48,317 nucleotides of DNA from Novosphingobium endophyticum. GTDB taxonomy: Bacteria > Pseudomonadota > Alphaproteobacteria > Sphingomonadales > Sphingomonadaceae. Position 1 is the stretch's first letter; each line of letters starts with the position of its first letter. The notes beneath the pieces were generated by a model, which worked only from the letters and a program-made list of their open reading frames with translations, did no database searches and was not told the DNA's origin. Both the position numbers and the translations under genes were made by a program. The stretch lies in assembly GCF_014640675.1 (NCBI RefSeq), contig NZ_BMHK01000027.1, positions 1 to 48,317 of the forward strand. The letters are read 5' to 3'. Shown here in pieces: positions 7,265 through 16,426 of the stretch.

Positions 7265-9082
7265 TTACTCTTCCCCCATCCGCAGCGCCGCAATGAAGGC
7301 CTCCTGCGGGATGCTGACGTTGCCGTACTCGCGCATCCTCGCCTTGCCCTTCTTCTGCTTTTCCAGCAGCTTTTTCTTGCGGGTGATGTCGCCGCCATAG
7401 CATTTGGCGGTCACGTCCTTGCGCAGGGCGGCGATGGTCTCGCGGGCGATCACCTTGCCGCCGATCGCGGCCTGGATCGGGATCTTGAACAGGTGGCGCG
7501 GGATCAGGTCCTTCAGGCGCTCGCACATGCCACGGCCGCGTTCTTCGGCCACCGAGCGGTGGACGATCATCGAAAGCGCATCCACCGGCTCCCCGTTGAC
7601 GAGGATGTTCATCTTCACGAGGTCGCCCTCGCGCAGGCCGATCTGCTCGTAGTCGAAGCTGGCATAACCCCGGCTGATCGACTTCAATCGGTCGTAGAAG
7701 TCGAACACCACTTCGTTGAGCGGGATCTCGTAGGTCACCTGCGCGCGGCCGCCGACATAGGTGAGGTCCTTCTGGATGCCGCGCCGGTCCTGGCAGAGTT
7801 TCAGGATCGCACCGAGGTATTCGTCGGGGGTGTAGATCGTCGCCTTGATCCATGGCTCCTCGATCGACTCGATCCGGTTGGGATCGGGATAGTCGGCCGG
7901 GTTGTGCAGCTCGATAGTCTGGGCATCTTCGTTCTTCGAATGTGAGAGCTGGATGCGGTAGACGACGCTGGGCGCGGTCGTGATGAGGTCCAGATCGTAT
8001 TCGCGGCTGAGGCGTTCCTGGATGATCTCCAGATGCAGCAGGCCGAGGAAACCGCAGCGGAAGCCGAAGCCCAGCGCGGCGCTGGTTTCCATCTCGTAGG
8101 TGAAGCTGGCGTCGTTGAGGCGCAGCTTGCCGATCGAATCGCGCAGTTTCTCGAAGTCGTTGGCATCGACCGGGAACAGGCCGCAGAACACCACGGACTG
8201 CACTTCCTTGTAGCCTGGTAGCGCCTTGGCCGCGCCGTTCTTCACCGTGGTGATGGTGTCGCCGACCTTGGCTTGTTCCACTTCCTTGATCTGCGCGGTG
8301 ATGAAGCCGATTTCACCGGGGCCGAGTTCGGGCAGGTCGACGCGCTTGGGGGTGAAGCAGCCGACGCGGTCTATCAGGTGTTCGGTGCCGCCCTGCATGA
8401 ACTTGACCCGCAGGCCCTTTTTGATCGAGCCGTCCATCACGCGCACCAGGATGACGACGCCGAGATAGGGATCGTACCAGGAATCGACGAGCAGCGCCTT
8501 CAGCGGCGCGTTGCGGTCGCCCTGCGGGGCGGGAATGCGCTGGACGATGGCCTCCAGCGTTTCGGCGATGCCGATGCCGGACTTGGCGCTGGTGAGCACC
8601 GCCTCGCGGGCGTCGATACCGATGATGTCCTCGATCTCATGGCGGACCTTCTCGGGCTCGGCGGCGGGCAGGTCTATCTTGTTGATGACGGGCACGATCT
8701 CGTGGTCGTGCTCGATCGACTGATAGACGTTGGCGAGCGTCTGCGCCTCAACCCCCTGCGCGGCGTCCACGACCAGAAGCGCGCCCTCGCAGGCAGCCAG
8801 GCTGCGGCTGACCTCATAGGCGAAGTCGACGTGGCCGGGGGTGTCCATGAGATTCAGCTCATAGGTCTGCCCGTCCTGCGCGGTGTAGTTCAGGCGCACC
8901 GTCTGCGCCTTGATGGTGATCCCGCGCTCTTTCTCGATGTCCATGTTGTCAAGGACTTGCGCGGACATCTCGCGTTCGGTGAGGCCACCGGTGAACTGGA
9001 TCAGCCGGTCGGCAAGCGTCGACTTGCCGTGGTCGATGTGGGCAATGATGCTGAAATTGCGGATCTGCGCGAGGTCTGTCAT
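7265..9082 (-). CDS. lepA: Elongation factor 4 (LepA), ribosome back-translocating GTPase
   Basis: The 605-aa translational GTPase has the full LepA layout. The G domain carries the P-loop AHIDHGKST (residues 14-22), followed by DTPGH and NKID. An EF-Tu-like domain 2 and two EF-G-like domains come next. The LepA-specific C-terminus contains [24 protein letters not shown] and ends in [15 protein letters not shown]. The family acts on stalled or stressed ribosomes at the membrane or cytosol. Length is normal (about 600). A terminator candidate follows at 7197-7223. The GGDEF/EAL gene ends 32 bp upstream in the same direction, so partial co-transcription is possible. Confidence 0.98.
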   Translation of the reverse strand: MTDLAQIRNFSIIAHIDHGKSTLADRLIQFTGGLTEREMSAQVLDNMDIEKERGITIKAQTVRLNYTAQDGQTYELNLMDTPGHVDFAYEVSRSLAACEGALLVVDAAQGVEAQTLANVYQSIEHDHEIVPVINKIDLPAAEPEKVRHEIEDIIGIDAREAVLTSAKSGIGIAETLEAIVQRIPAPQGDRNAPLKALLVDSWYDPYLGVVILVRVMDGSIKKGLRVKFMQGGTEHLIDRVGCFTPKRVDLPELGPGEIGFITAQIKEVEQAKVGDTITTVKNGAAKALPGYKEVQSVVFCGLFPVDANDFEKLRDSIGKLRLNDASFTYEMETSAALGFGFRCGFLGLLHLEIIQERLSREYDLDLITTAPSVVYRIQLSHSKNEDAQTIELHNPADYPDPNRIESIEEPWIKATIYTPDEYLGAILKLCQDRRGIQKDLTYVGGRAQVTYEIPLNEVVFDFYDRLKSISRGYASFDYEQIGLREGDLVKMNILVNGEPVDALSMIVHRSVAEERGRGMCERLKDLIPRHLFKIPIQAAIGGKVIARETIAALRKDVTAKCYGGDITRKKKLLEKQKKGKARMREYGNVSIPQEAFIAALRMGEE

Positions 9083-9114
9083 GAAAGCGCCGTTAGCAGC
9101 GCTTTCAAGCGCTG

Positions 9115-11796
9115 TCAGCCTGCCTTGCGCAGGACGTTCGGTTCGATCGCACTCCGCGCGGGCGCCGGCGGTGTAAACAGGACCGCGCCGGTGTCGTCGA
9201 CGGCAAGCGGCCTTGCGAACTCCACGCCCAGACGGTCCTCATCGGACCAGCGCGTCTCGGCATCCACCACATAGCCCTCCGCCAGGCGGATGCCGAACCG
9301 GGTGCCTACCGGGACGTTCCACAGGCCTTCAATCATCGCGCCATTGCGTGAAATATTGCGGATCGTGCCGTGGTAGCTGTGCGTGTCGTGCTCCACCAGG
9401 ACCTTGCGCAACATCGTCTGACGCGGCGCCCGAGCCGATCGCGGGCCCTTGGCAACTGCCGTAAGGCCGTCCTCCAGGCGCTGCGAGGCCTCCGCGAAGG
9501 TCAGGGCGCGTTCGTAGATGTAGCCTTGCACGTGGCTGCAGCCGAGCACGCGGACCAGGTCGAGTTCATCGAACGTCTCGACTCCCTCGGCGGTCGTCTC
9601 CATCCCGATCGCTTCGGCGAGGCTGACGATCGAGGAAATGATTGCGCCGTTGCGGCTGTTCGGGATGGTCGCGCCGCGCACGAAGCCCTGGTCGATCTTG
9701 ATCTTGTCGAACGGCGCCTTTTTCAGATAGCCGAGCGAGGAATAGCCGGTCCCGAAATCGTCGAGGGCCAGCCGTACGCCGATGCCTTTGAGCGCGCTAA
9801 ACATCGCTTCGGTCGACTTGTCATCGCCGAGAAAAACGCTCTCGGTGATTTCGAGTTCGAGCCGCGATGGATCGATGCCGGCCGCGGCGATCGCATGGGT
9901 CACTATCGCCGGCAGCGCCGGGTTCGCGAACTGCAAGGGCGACACGTTCACTGCAACGCGCACCTGCCCGGGCCAGTGAGCCAGATCCCGGCAGGCGGTG
10001 CGCAAGGCCCATTCGCCGATCTGCGCGACAAGTCCGGTTTCCTCGGCGATTGGTATGAACTTGGCGGGCGAGATATAGCCGTGCCTCGGGTGTTTCCAGC
10101 GCAGCAAAGCCTCGAAGCCGGTGATCAGCTCGCTCGTTGTATGTACCTGAGGCTGGTAATGAAGCTCCAGCGCGCCCTCGGCAATGGCGTCCCGCAGGTC
10201 CTGCTCGATCTGCTGACGCTCCTGCGCGTTGTTGTGCAGGTCATCGTCATAGAAGTGGTGCCGGCCGCGCCCGCTGCCTTTGGCCGCGTAAAGCGCAAGG
10301 TCGGCATTGCGGACGATCTCCTCGGAAGTCGTCCCGTCGTCCGGGCAGACCGATATGCCCACCGATGCGCCGATCACGACGCGGCTGCCTTCGATCGAGT
10401 AAGGCTGCGACAGGGCGTCGATGATGTGGCGGGCGAGGTGGGCCAGACCCTCGCGCTGCTGATGGCCGGGCAACAGGACCTGGAACTCGTCGCCGCCCAG
10501 CCTGCCCACGCGGCCCAAGTTGCCGACGGTCTGCCGCAGCCGATCCGCGACCTGGACGAGCAGGGCATCTCCGGCAGGATGGCCCATCGTGTCGTTCACC
10601 TGCTTGAACCGGTCAAGGTCGAGCAGGAACACCGCGCAACTGCGGTCGTCGATGCGCGGCGACGTGAGCAGCTTGTCCAGCCACTCGGCCATCTGGAAGC
10701 GGTTGGCCAGCTTGGTCAGCGAATCGAAGCGGGCGAGCTGAGTGGCCCGCTGCTGCGAGCGGCGGGTTTCGGTAAGGTCGCTGCCCGACCCGCGAAAGCC
10801 CATGAAATTGTTGAACTGATCAAGGACGGGACGCCCCGTGATCGACCACCAGCGTTCGTCTTCTTCGCCCGTCGCGGCGCGAACCGTGAGATCCTGAAAT
10901 GACGAGCGCGTGGAGAGATGGAAGACGAGCGTGCGTTCGCTTTCCTGCTGTTGGCTCTTGAGGAGGAACAGGCTGGTGAAAGGCTTGCCGGCGAGTTCGT
11001 CCGGGGTCTTGCGCAAAAGCCCGCCGATGCGCGGCGAAACGTAGGTGATGGTACCGCGCCGATCGGTTTCCCAGAACCATCCCTGCCCGGTTTGCTCGTA
11101 TTCGCGGAGTAGCTCTTCGGCTCTTCGCTGTTCCTTCTCGCGCTCGGCTCTCCGGTCGGCCTCGGCCTTGGACAGACGGCTCTGGCGGATAGCGAGGGAG
11201 CAGCCAATGCACGCACCCAGGAAAAGAAGGATGGACGCTTCGAACGTGCCGTAGACGAACGTGCCGCTGCTCCACAGCCCGATCGTCGCGCCGAAGATCG
11301 ACGTCGTGCGGCCGTCGAGCAGCGCCGTCGCTACCAGCATAAGGATGACGTAGGCGTTGACCAGCAGTCCCAGGTCGACGCCTCCCGGGCGCAACGACCA
11401 CAACAGCATGGCAAGCCCGAAAAGCGCCATCGGCAAGGCGATCGCCACGAGCATCAGGGGATAGCGTAGCCAGCTTTCATGATGGAGTTTCTGCTCGATC
11501 TGCGCGAACAGCGGCGAAGCGAGGCAGAGCAGGACCGCCGCCGAAGCAGCGAGCCAGGAAGCTCCCCCGGGCTGAGCGCCCGACAGCGTTCCCAGAATCA
11601 CCATCAGGACGATCATCGAGGGGGCCATCAGCTCCCATCGGGCGGCGATGAAGAAGTGCAGCGGATCGCTTGTCGGCCGGCCCGAGCGGAAGAACGCGAA
11701 TTTGTCGCGTAGCGTTTCCCGGGGCGGTGACTTGCCGGCGCGAACGGCGGCCGCCCGAGGTTGCGACTGTCGTGGAAGAAACCCCTTGGTTGCCAT
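9115..11796 (-). CDS. Membrane PAS-GGDEF-EAL-PilZ cyclic-di-GMP turnover protein, 893 aa
   Basis: Residues about 55-205 hold several hydrophobic helices forming a membrane module. A short coiled coil (205-232) and a PAS domain (about 233-345) follow. The GGDEF domain keeps an intact GGDEF at 434-438, but no RxxD inhibitory site lies at the expected place before it. The EAL domain keeps Glu562-Ala-Leu, EITE (649-652) and DDFGTGYSS (679-687), so both synthesis and hydrolysis of c-di-GMP are possible. A C-terminal PilZ-like domain (about 790-865) contains NISRNG at 814-819, matching (D/N)xSxxG, preceded by Arg792 and Arg797. A PilZ domain on the same chain suggests product sensing. The gene stands alone between lepA and the FNR gene. 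What it controls is unknown; the nearby polysaccharide locus is one possibility. Confidence 0.93.
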   Translation of the reverse strand: MATKGFLPRQSQPRAAAVRAGKSPPRETLRDKFAFFRSGRPTSDPLHFFIAARWELMAPSMIVLMVILGTLSGAQPGGASWLAASAAVLLCLASPLFAQIEQKLHHESWLRYPLMLVAIALPMALFGLAMLLWSLRPGGVDLGLLVNAYVILMLVATALLDGRTTSIFGATIGLWSSGTFVYGTFEASILLFLGACIGCSLAIRQSRLSKAEADRRAEREKEQRRAEELLREYEQTGQGWFWETDRRGTITYVSPRIGGLLRKTPDELAGKPFTSLFLLKSQQQESERTLVFHLSTRSSFQDLTVRAATGEEDERWWSITGRPVLDQFNNFMGFRGSGSDLTETRRSQQRATQLARFDSLTKLANRFQMAEWLDKLLTSPRIDDRSCAVFLLDLDRFKQVNDTMGHPAGDALLVQVADRLRQTVGNLGRVGRLGGDEFQVLLPGHQQREGLAHLARHIIDALSQPYSIEGSRVVIGASVGISVCPDDGTTSEEIVRNADLALYAAKGSGRGRHHFYDDDLHNNAQERQQIEQDLRDAIAEGALELHYQPQVHTTSELITGFEALLRWKHPRHGYISPAKFIPIAEETGLVAQIGEWALRTACRDLAHWPGQVRVAVNVSPLQFANPALPAIVTHAIAAAGIDPSRLELEITESVFLGDDKSTEAMFSALKGIGVRLALDDFGTGYSSLGYLKKAPFDKIKIDQGFVRGATIPNSRNGAIISSIVSLAEAIGMETTAEGVETFDELDLVRVLGCSHVQGYIYERALTFAEASQRLEDGLTAVAKGPRSARAPRQTMLRKVLVEHDTHSYHGTIRNISRNGAMIEGLWNVPVGTRFGIRLAEGYVVDAETRWSDEDRLGVEFARPLAVDDTGAVLFTPPAPARSAIEPNVLRKAG

Positions 11797-12008
11797 GGGC
11801 CACCTATGGCGGTGGGCCCATTTCCAAACGGTTAAACCAACCTATTGTTCATAAGATTTTCAAAGCGCTAGGACGCCTGGGGAACACGCGGCCGGACTAA
11901 ACGCCGATACGACCGATTGGCGCGGCGATTTCGCTTGCCGATGGCGTCCCGGCCATGCTTTGCTTCGCGCAAATCGGCGGATCGACAACGGACTATGCGG
12001 GAGATTGA

Positions 12009-13322
12009 ATGATGCGGCATGTGGCGATCGTAGGTTCGGGACCCGCCGGTTACTACACCGCCGAAGCCGCGCTCAAGCAATGGGGCGATGATGTCCGGGT
12101 GGACATTTTCGACTGCCTGCCTGTCCCTTTCGGACTGATCCGCAGCGGCGTTGCGCCCGATCACCAGTCGATCAAGGGCGTGTCCCGCCGCTACGAAGCG
12201 ACGGCGCTCACCGAGAACGTGCGATTCGTCGGCAACGTCTTGATCGGCCGCGATGTGAGCATCCCCGAACTGCGGGAGCTCTATGATGTCGTGATCCTTG
12301 CGACCGGCGCGCCAAATGACCGCAAGCTCGGCCTGCCGGGTGAGGATCTGCCCAATGTCTTCGGCAGCGCGTCGTTCGTCGGCTGGTACAACGGTCATCC
12401 GGAATTCGCGGGCCTCGATCCGGCGCTGTCGCATGATACCGCGGTGATTGTCGGCAATGGCAATGTGGCGCTCGATGTCGCGCGCATTCTCGCCAAGTCG
12501 CAGAATGAGCTTCACGGAAGCGATATCGTTGCCCATGCGTTGACCACGCTGAATGTTTCCAGGGTGCGCCGGATCGTCATCCTGGGAAGGCGCGGCCCAC
12601 ACCAGATCGCCATGACGCCCAAGGAACTGGGCGAACTGGCGCATCTGGAACGGGCTTGTCCGCGCGTCGATCCAGCCGACCTGCCTGACGAGGCGGAGGA
12701 CGCGGCGCTCGATCCCGGGCTGCGCAAGTCAGTCGGGCACCTGCGCGCTTTCTCGCGGACTGGCGATGCGGACTGCCCGTCGGATCAGGTTACCATCGAA
12801 TTCGACTTCTTTGCCGCACCGAAGCGGATAATCGGGACGGAGCGCGTGGAGGACGTGGAGGTTGAGCGGACCCGGCTGGAGAACGGCAAGGCGGTGGGAA
12901 CCGGCGAAACCTACCGCGTTCCCGCCGGCATCGTCATCGCCTGCATCGGCTATCAGACATCGAAGATTCCCGACGTTCCGTTCGATGCGGCCGGGGGGCG
13001 TTTCGCCAACGAGGACGGCTGGATCGCGCCCGGTCTCTATTGCGTCGGCTGGGCCAGGCGCGGCCCCACCGGAACGATCGGCACGAACCGCCCCGATGGC
13101 TACGCAATCATCGAAAAGGTGGCGCGGGACATCGGCGAAGGCGCGGGCAAGGCCGGGCGTCCGGGATTCGATGCGTTGGCCGAGCAGCGCGGTATCAACT
13201 ACGTGAAGTTCACCGATTGGCAGAAGATCGACGAAGCCGAGGTCGCCAATGCGCGCAAGGGGGCGCCGCGCGAAAAGTTCGTGTCGGTCGAACGGATGAT
13301 CGAGGCCGCCGGCAAGCGATAG
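12009..13322 (+). CDS. Ferredoxin-NADP+ reductase, adrenodoxin-reductase (FprA) type
   Basis: The 437-aa flavoprotein transfers electrons between NADPH and a ferredoxin. FAD-binding GSGPAG lies at residues 9-14, followed by PVPFGLIRSGVAPDH, typical of the adrenodoxin reductase branch. The NADP region has VGNGNVALDVARIL and a later GRRGPHQIAMTPKEL. The C-terminal GWARRGPTGTIGTNRPDGYAI closes the FAD site. GGGAG upstream of the tandem ATGATG supports the start. Length fits (about 430-460). It is a single gene, followed 105 bp later by the LysR gene, and may serve cytochrome P450 or Fe-S assembly ferredoxins. Confidence 0.93.
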   Translation: MMRHVAIVGSGPAGYYTAEAALKQWGDDVRVDIFDCLPVPFGLIRSGVAPDHQSIKGVSRRYEATALTENVRFVGNVLIGRDVSIPELRELYDVVILATGAPNDRKLGLPGEDLPNVFGSASFVGWYNGHPEFAGLDPALSHDTAVIVGNGNVALDVARILAKSQNELHGSDIVAHALTTLNVSRVRRIVILGRRGPHQIAMTPKELGELAHLERACPRVDPADLPDEAEDAALDPGLRKSVGHLRAFSRTGDADCPSDQVTIEFDFFAAPKRIIGTERVEDVEVERTRLENGKAVGTGETYRVPAGIVIACIGYQTSKIPDVPFDAAGGRFANEDGWIAPGLYCVGWARRGPTGTIGTNRPDGYAIIEKVARDIGEGAGKAGRPGFDALAEQRGINYVKFTDWQKIDEAEVANARKGAPREKFVSVERMIEAAGKR

Positions 13323-13427
13323 CACGAAGCGCGGGTTAACGGCATTGACGGTGGCCGCCTTGCAAGGGTGTAGAACGCCGGCTTCTTCTGATAGAGAACT
13401 TCAATATGAAGCGGTCGGAACGGGAAC

Positions 13428-14321
13428 ATGCAGCTCAGGGCCTTGCGCTATTTCGTCACGTTGGCGCGCGAAGAGCACTTCGCGCGGGCGGCGGAGGCTT
13501 GCGGAATTACCCAGCCGACGCTGTCTTCGGCGCTCGCGGCGCTGGAGGATCAGCTCGGCAAGCGCCTCGTCGAGCGCGACCGGCGTTACATCGGGCTGAC
13601 CGACGAGGGCAGGGCGATGCTGCCCTGGGCACAGCAGCTGCTCGCCGCGCACGAGGGCATGGTTCATGCCGTGGAGGTGCTCGACGGGCCACTGCGCGGG
13701 GAATTCCGGCTCGGCGTCATCCCGGCAGCGACGCCTTGCGTCGGGCAGTTCACGCAGGCGCTGCTGCGGGTTCATCCGGCAATGACGATCTCGGTGCGCT
13801 CGCAGACCTCGCGTGAGATCGTGCGTGCCATCGAAGCCTACGAGATTGACGCGGGTATCACCTATCTAGACCACGAGCGTCCCTCGAACGTAATCAGCGT
13901 GCCGCTCTATGCCGAGCGCTATGTCTTTGTGACTGCAACGGGCGGTAAATGCCCCGGATTGGGCGAGGTCAGCTGGCGGGAGGTTGCGGGCTATCCGCTA
14001 TGCCTGCTGCATCAGGGCATGCAGAACCGCCGTATACTTGATGGCTTGCTGAGCGCGCAGAACCTCTCGGTCAATCCGCGTGCCACGGCGGACGGCTACG
14101 TCGCGCTGCTGGCGATGGTGCGCTCGGGCGGGTTGGCGACCGTGATGCCCGACCGCTACGTCGGGTTGATCGATGGGGCGGACTGGGCGAGCGTGTATCC
14201 GGTGGCCGCCGAGGCCTCGGTGAGCCGTATCGGCGTAATCGTGGGCGACCGCGCCCCGCTCGACCCCATCGCGGCGGCGGCTCTCAATTGCGCCCGAAGC
14301 ATTGCCGAGGCGGCGTCTTGA
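13428..14321 (+). CDS. LysR-family transcriptional regulator, likely activator of the formate dehydrogenase operon
   Basis: The 297-aa protein has an N-terminal winged helix-turn-helix (LRALRYFVTLAREEHFARAAEACGITQPTLSSALAALE) and a C-terminal periplasmic-binding-like effector domain (about 90-290). It is the first gene before fdsGBAD in the same direction. LysR genes commonly precede this operon and respond to formate or a metabolite, which is established for the arrangement but not tested here. Its stop codon (14319-14321) lies inside the dyad at 14317-14339, the best candidate for its own binding site. A half-conserved copy of that motif (TGATAG) near 13389-13394, upstream of its start, would allow autoregulation. 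Confidence 0.9.
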   Translation: MQLRALRYFVTLAREEHFARAAEACGITQPTLSSALAALEDQLGKRLVERDRRYIGLTDEGRAMLPWAQQLLAAHEGMVHAVEVLDGPLRGEFRLGVIPAATPCVGQFTQALLRVHPAMTISVRSQTSREIVRAIEAYEIDAGITYLDHERPSNVISVPLYAERYVFVTATGGKCPGLGEVSWREVAGYPLCLLHQGMQNRRILDGLLSAQNLSVNPRATADGYVALLAMVRSGGLATVMPDRYVGLIDGADWASVYPVAAEASVSRIGVIVGDRAPLDPIAAAALNCARSIAEAAS

Positions 14322-14339
14322 TAGAACCTTTCTATCAAG
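14317..14339 (+). promoter_or_regulatory. Candidate LysR operator at the fds promoter
   Basis: CTTGATAGA and TCTATCAAG form a 9-bp perfect dyad with a 5-nt centre. Its core reads ATAG-N7-CTAT, which contains the T-N11-A arrangement typical of LysR sites. It begins inside the stop codon of the LysR gene and ends 66 bp before the fdsG start, where an activator would bind. No T-run follows, so it is unlikely to be a terminator. Confidence 0.6.
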
Positions 14340-14405
14340 CATCGCCCTAATCAATTTGACCGGTATCGTGGTATGTTCCAGCGTGGCTGCAAAGAGAAAA
14401 GCACC

Positions 14406-14870
14406 ATGACAGACCTCGAGGAAATCCAGACCTTCATCGACCGCTTCGTGCGTCAGGGCATGCGCGGCGCGCTGCTTCCCCTGCTGCACGCGGTGCAGGA
14501 GGAGTTCGGCCATGTCGATCCCAAAGCGGTGCCGTTGATCGCCGATGCTCTCAACCTCAGTCGGGCGGAGGTGCACGGGGTTATCAGCTTTTATCATGAT
14601 TTTCGCACGGCGGCGCCGGCGCGCCACGTCGTGAAGCTCTGCCGTGCGGAAAGCTGCCAGTCGCGCGGGAGCGCCGCGATCGAGGCGGAGCTTTCCCGGC
14701 ACCTGGGCGTTGCGATGGGCAATTCGCGCAAGGACGGCCAGGTCGCGCTCGAGCCGGTCTATTGCCTGGGCCTGTGCGCCATCGGCCCCAACGCGCTTGT
14801 CGACGATCGCCCGGTGGCGCGGATCGACAGTGCCGCGGTCGAAAGGATCACGAGCGAGGTGGAAGCATGA
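14406..14870 (+). CDS. fdsG: NAD-dependent formate dehydrogenase gamma subunit (NuoE-like)
   Basis: The 154-aa product has the thioredoxin-like [2Fe-2S] fold of NuoE. The cluster ligands Cys79, Cys84, Cys120 and Cys124 are in the expected CxxxxC...CxxxC spacing, and the N-terminus has the family's HAVQEEFGHVDPKAV stretch. It passes electrons within the soluble formate dehydrogenase complex. The ATG at 14406 is chosen over an earlier in-frame codon at 14373 because the conserved protein starts there. Its stop overlaps the fdsB start (ATGA), indicating translational coupling. Confidence 0.93.
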   Translation: MTDLEEIQTFIDRFVRQGMRGALLPLLHAVQEEFGHVDPKAVPLIADALNLSRAEVHGVISFYHDFRTAAPARHVVKLCRAESCQSRGSAAIEAELSRHLGVAMGNSRKDGQVALEPVYCLGLCAIGPNALVDDRPVARIDSAAVERITSEVEA

Positions 14871-16420
14871 CCCGCGTCTTCGTCAGCAAGGACATGGCTT
14901 CGGTGGCGCTCGGCGCAGACGGCCTTGCCCGGGCCTTTGCCGATGCCGGCTGCGAAGTCGTGCGCACCGGATCGCGCGGATTGTTCTCGATCGAACCGCT
15001 GGTGGAGGTCGAGACCGACGGGGCGCGTATCGCCTACGGCCCGGTCGGCCCCGGCGATGTCGCGGCCGTGCTGGACGGCAGCCATCCTGCCCGTATCGGC
15101 GCTATAGAGGCGCATCCCTTCTTCGCCAGCCAGCAGCGTTTCACATTTGCGCGTTGCGGCGTGACCGACCCGCTGAACCTTGCGGACTATGCCGCGAATG
15201 GCGGGTGGAAAGGGCTGGAGGCGGCGTTCAGCCTTTCGCCGCAAGAGGTGGTGGACGCAGTCAAGGCTTCCGGCCTGCGCGGTCGCGGCGGCGCGGGCTT
15301 CCCCACCGGCATCAAGTGGCAGACGGTGCTCGATACCGACGCGGACGAGAAGTTCATCGTCTGCAATGCCGACGAGGGCGACAGCGGCACTTTCGCTGAC
15401 CGTATGCTGATGGAAGGCGATCCCTATTGCCTGATAGAGGGCATGGCGATTGCCGGGCATGCTGTCGGCGCCACCCACGGCTATATCTACATCCGCAGCG
15501 AATATCCTTTCGCCATCGAGGCGATGCGCGAGGCCATCGCCCGCTCGGCCGGCAAGGTCGCGCCCTTCACGCTGGAAGTGCGTGTCGGCGCCGGGGCATA
15601 TGTCTGCGGCGAGGAGACGGCGCTGCTCGATTCCATCGAGGGCAGGCGCGGGCAGGTGCGAGCCAAGCCGCCGCTGCCGGCCATCGAGGGGTTGTGGGGC
15701 AAGCCGACGGTGATCAACAACGTACTCAGCCTCGCCGCCGTGCCTTTCATCCTGGCCGAGGGGGCGCAGGCCTACGCCGATGTGGGCTTCGGCCGTTCGC
15801 GCGGGACGATGCCGATCCAGATCGCCGGCAATGTGAAGAACGGCGGGCTCTACGAAGTCGGCTTCGGCGTGACGCTGGGCGAGCTGGTGGACGAGATCGG
15901 CGGCGGCACCGCGAGCGGCCGTCCGGTGCGCGCGGTGCAGGTCGGCGGGCCGCTCGGCGCCTATTTCCCGCCTTCGATGTTCCACCTGCCGTTCGACTAT
16001 GAGGCATTTGCCCAGGCGGGCGGGCTGATCGGCCATGCCGGGATCACCGTGTTCGACGACAGTGTGGACATGGCGCATATGGCACGCTTCGCCATGGAGT
16101 TTTGCGCGGTCGAAAGTTGCGGAAAGTGCACGCCCTGCCGCATCGGCTCGACGCGCGGAGTCGAACTGATCGACCGTATCGTCGCCAAGGCCCCGCGCGA
16201 ATCCGGGGCGCTCGAAGCCATGCCGCAGATCCGCAATACGAAGGGCGCCGCACGCACGCACGACGAGGAAATCGACCTGCTGCGCGATCTTTGCGACACC
16301 ATGAAATACGGCTCACTCTGCGCGTTGGGCGGCTTCACGCCCTATCCCGTGCTGAGCGCGCTCGATCATTTCCGCGAGGATTTCGGCGGCGCGTCCGCCC
16401 TTCCCGAGGCGGCGGAGTAA
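14867..16420 (+). CDS. fdsB: NAD-dependent formate dehydrogenase beta subunit (NuoF-like)
   Basis: The 517-aa subunit carries FMN and reduces NAD+. After an N-terminal thioredoxin-like region (about 1-110), the NADH/FMN-binding glycine-rich GRGGAGFPTGIKW begins near residue 138. The [4Fe-4S] site ESCGKCTPCRIGSTRG is near 418-433. This is the diaphorase arm of the cytosolic molybdenum formate dehydrogenase. It starts within the fdsG stop codon and ends 6 bp before fdsA. Length is normal for FdsB (about 500-520). Confidence 0.95.
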   Translation: MTRVFVSKDMASVALGADGLARAFADAGCEVVRTGSRGLFSIEPLVEVETDGARIAYGPVGPGDVAAVLDGSHPARIGAIEAHPFFASQQRFTFARCGVTDPLNLADYAANGGWKGLEAAFSLSPQEVVDAVKASGLRGRGGAGFPTGIKWQTVLDTDADEKFIVCNADEGDSGTFADRMLMEGDPYCLIEGMAIAGHAVGATHGYIYIRSEYPFAIEAMREAIARSAGKVAPFTLEVRVGAGAYVCGEETALLDSIEGRRGQVRAKPPLPAIEGLWGKPTVINNVLSLAAVPFILAEGAQAYADVGFGRSRGTMPIQIAGNVKNGGLYEVGFGVTLGELVDEIGGGTASGRPVRAVQVGGPLGAYFPPSMFHLPFDYEAFAQAGGLIGHAGITVFDDSVDMAHMARFAMEFCAVESCGKCTPCRIGSTRGVELIDRIVAKAPRESGALEAMPQIRNTKGAARTHDEEIDLLRDLCDTMKYGSLCALGGFTPYPVLSALDHFREDFGGASALPEAAE

Positions 16421-16426
16421 CCGGAT

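Noticed and set aside
8273..9274. Rightward 333-codon open frame opposite lepA
   Set aside because: Antisense shadow of a fully recognisable LepA; no ribosome site and no family-like sequence.
9370..10902. Rightward 510-codon open frame opposite the GGDEF-EAL gene
   Set aside because: Antisense shadow; the opposite strand has intact GGDEF, EAL and PilZ motifs.
14759..16261. Leftward 500-codon open frame opposite fdsB
   Set aside because: Composition is Arg/Ala/His-rich without motifs, and fdsB is complete on the other strand.
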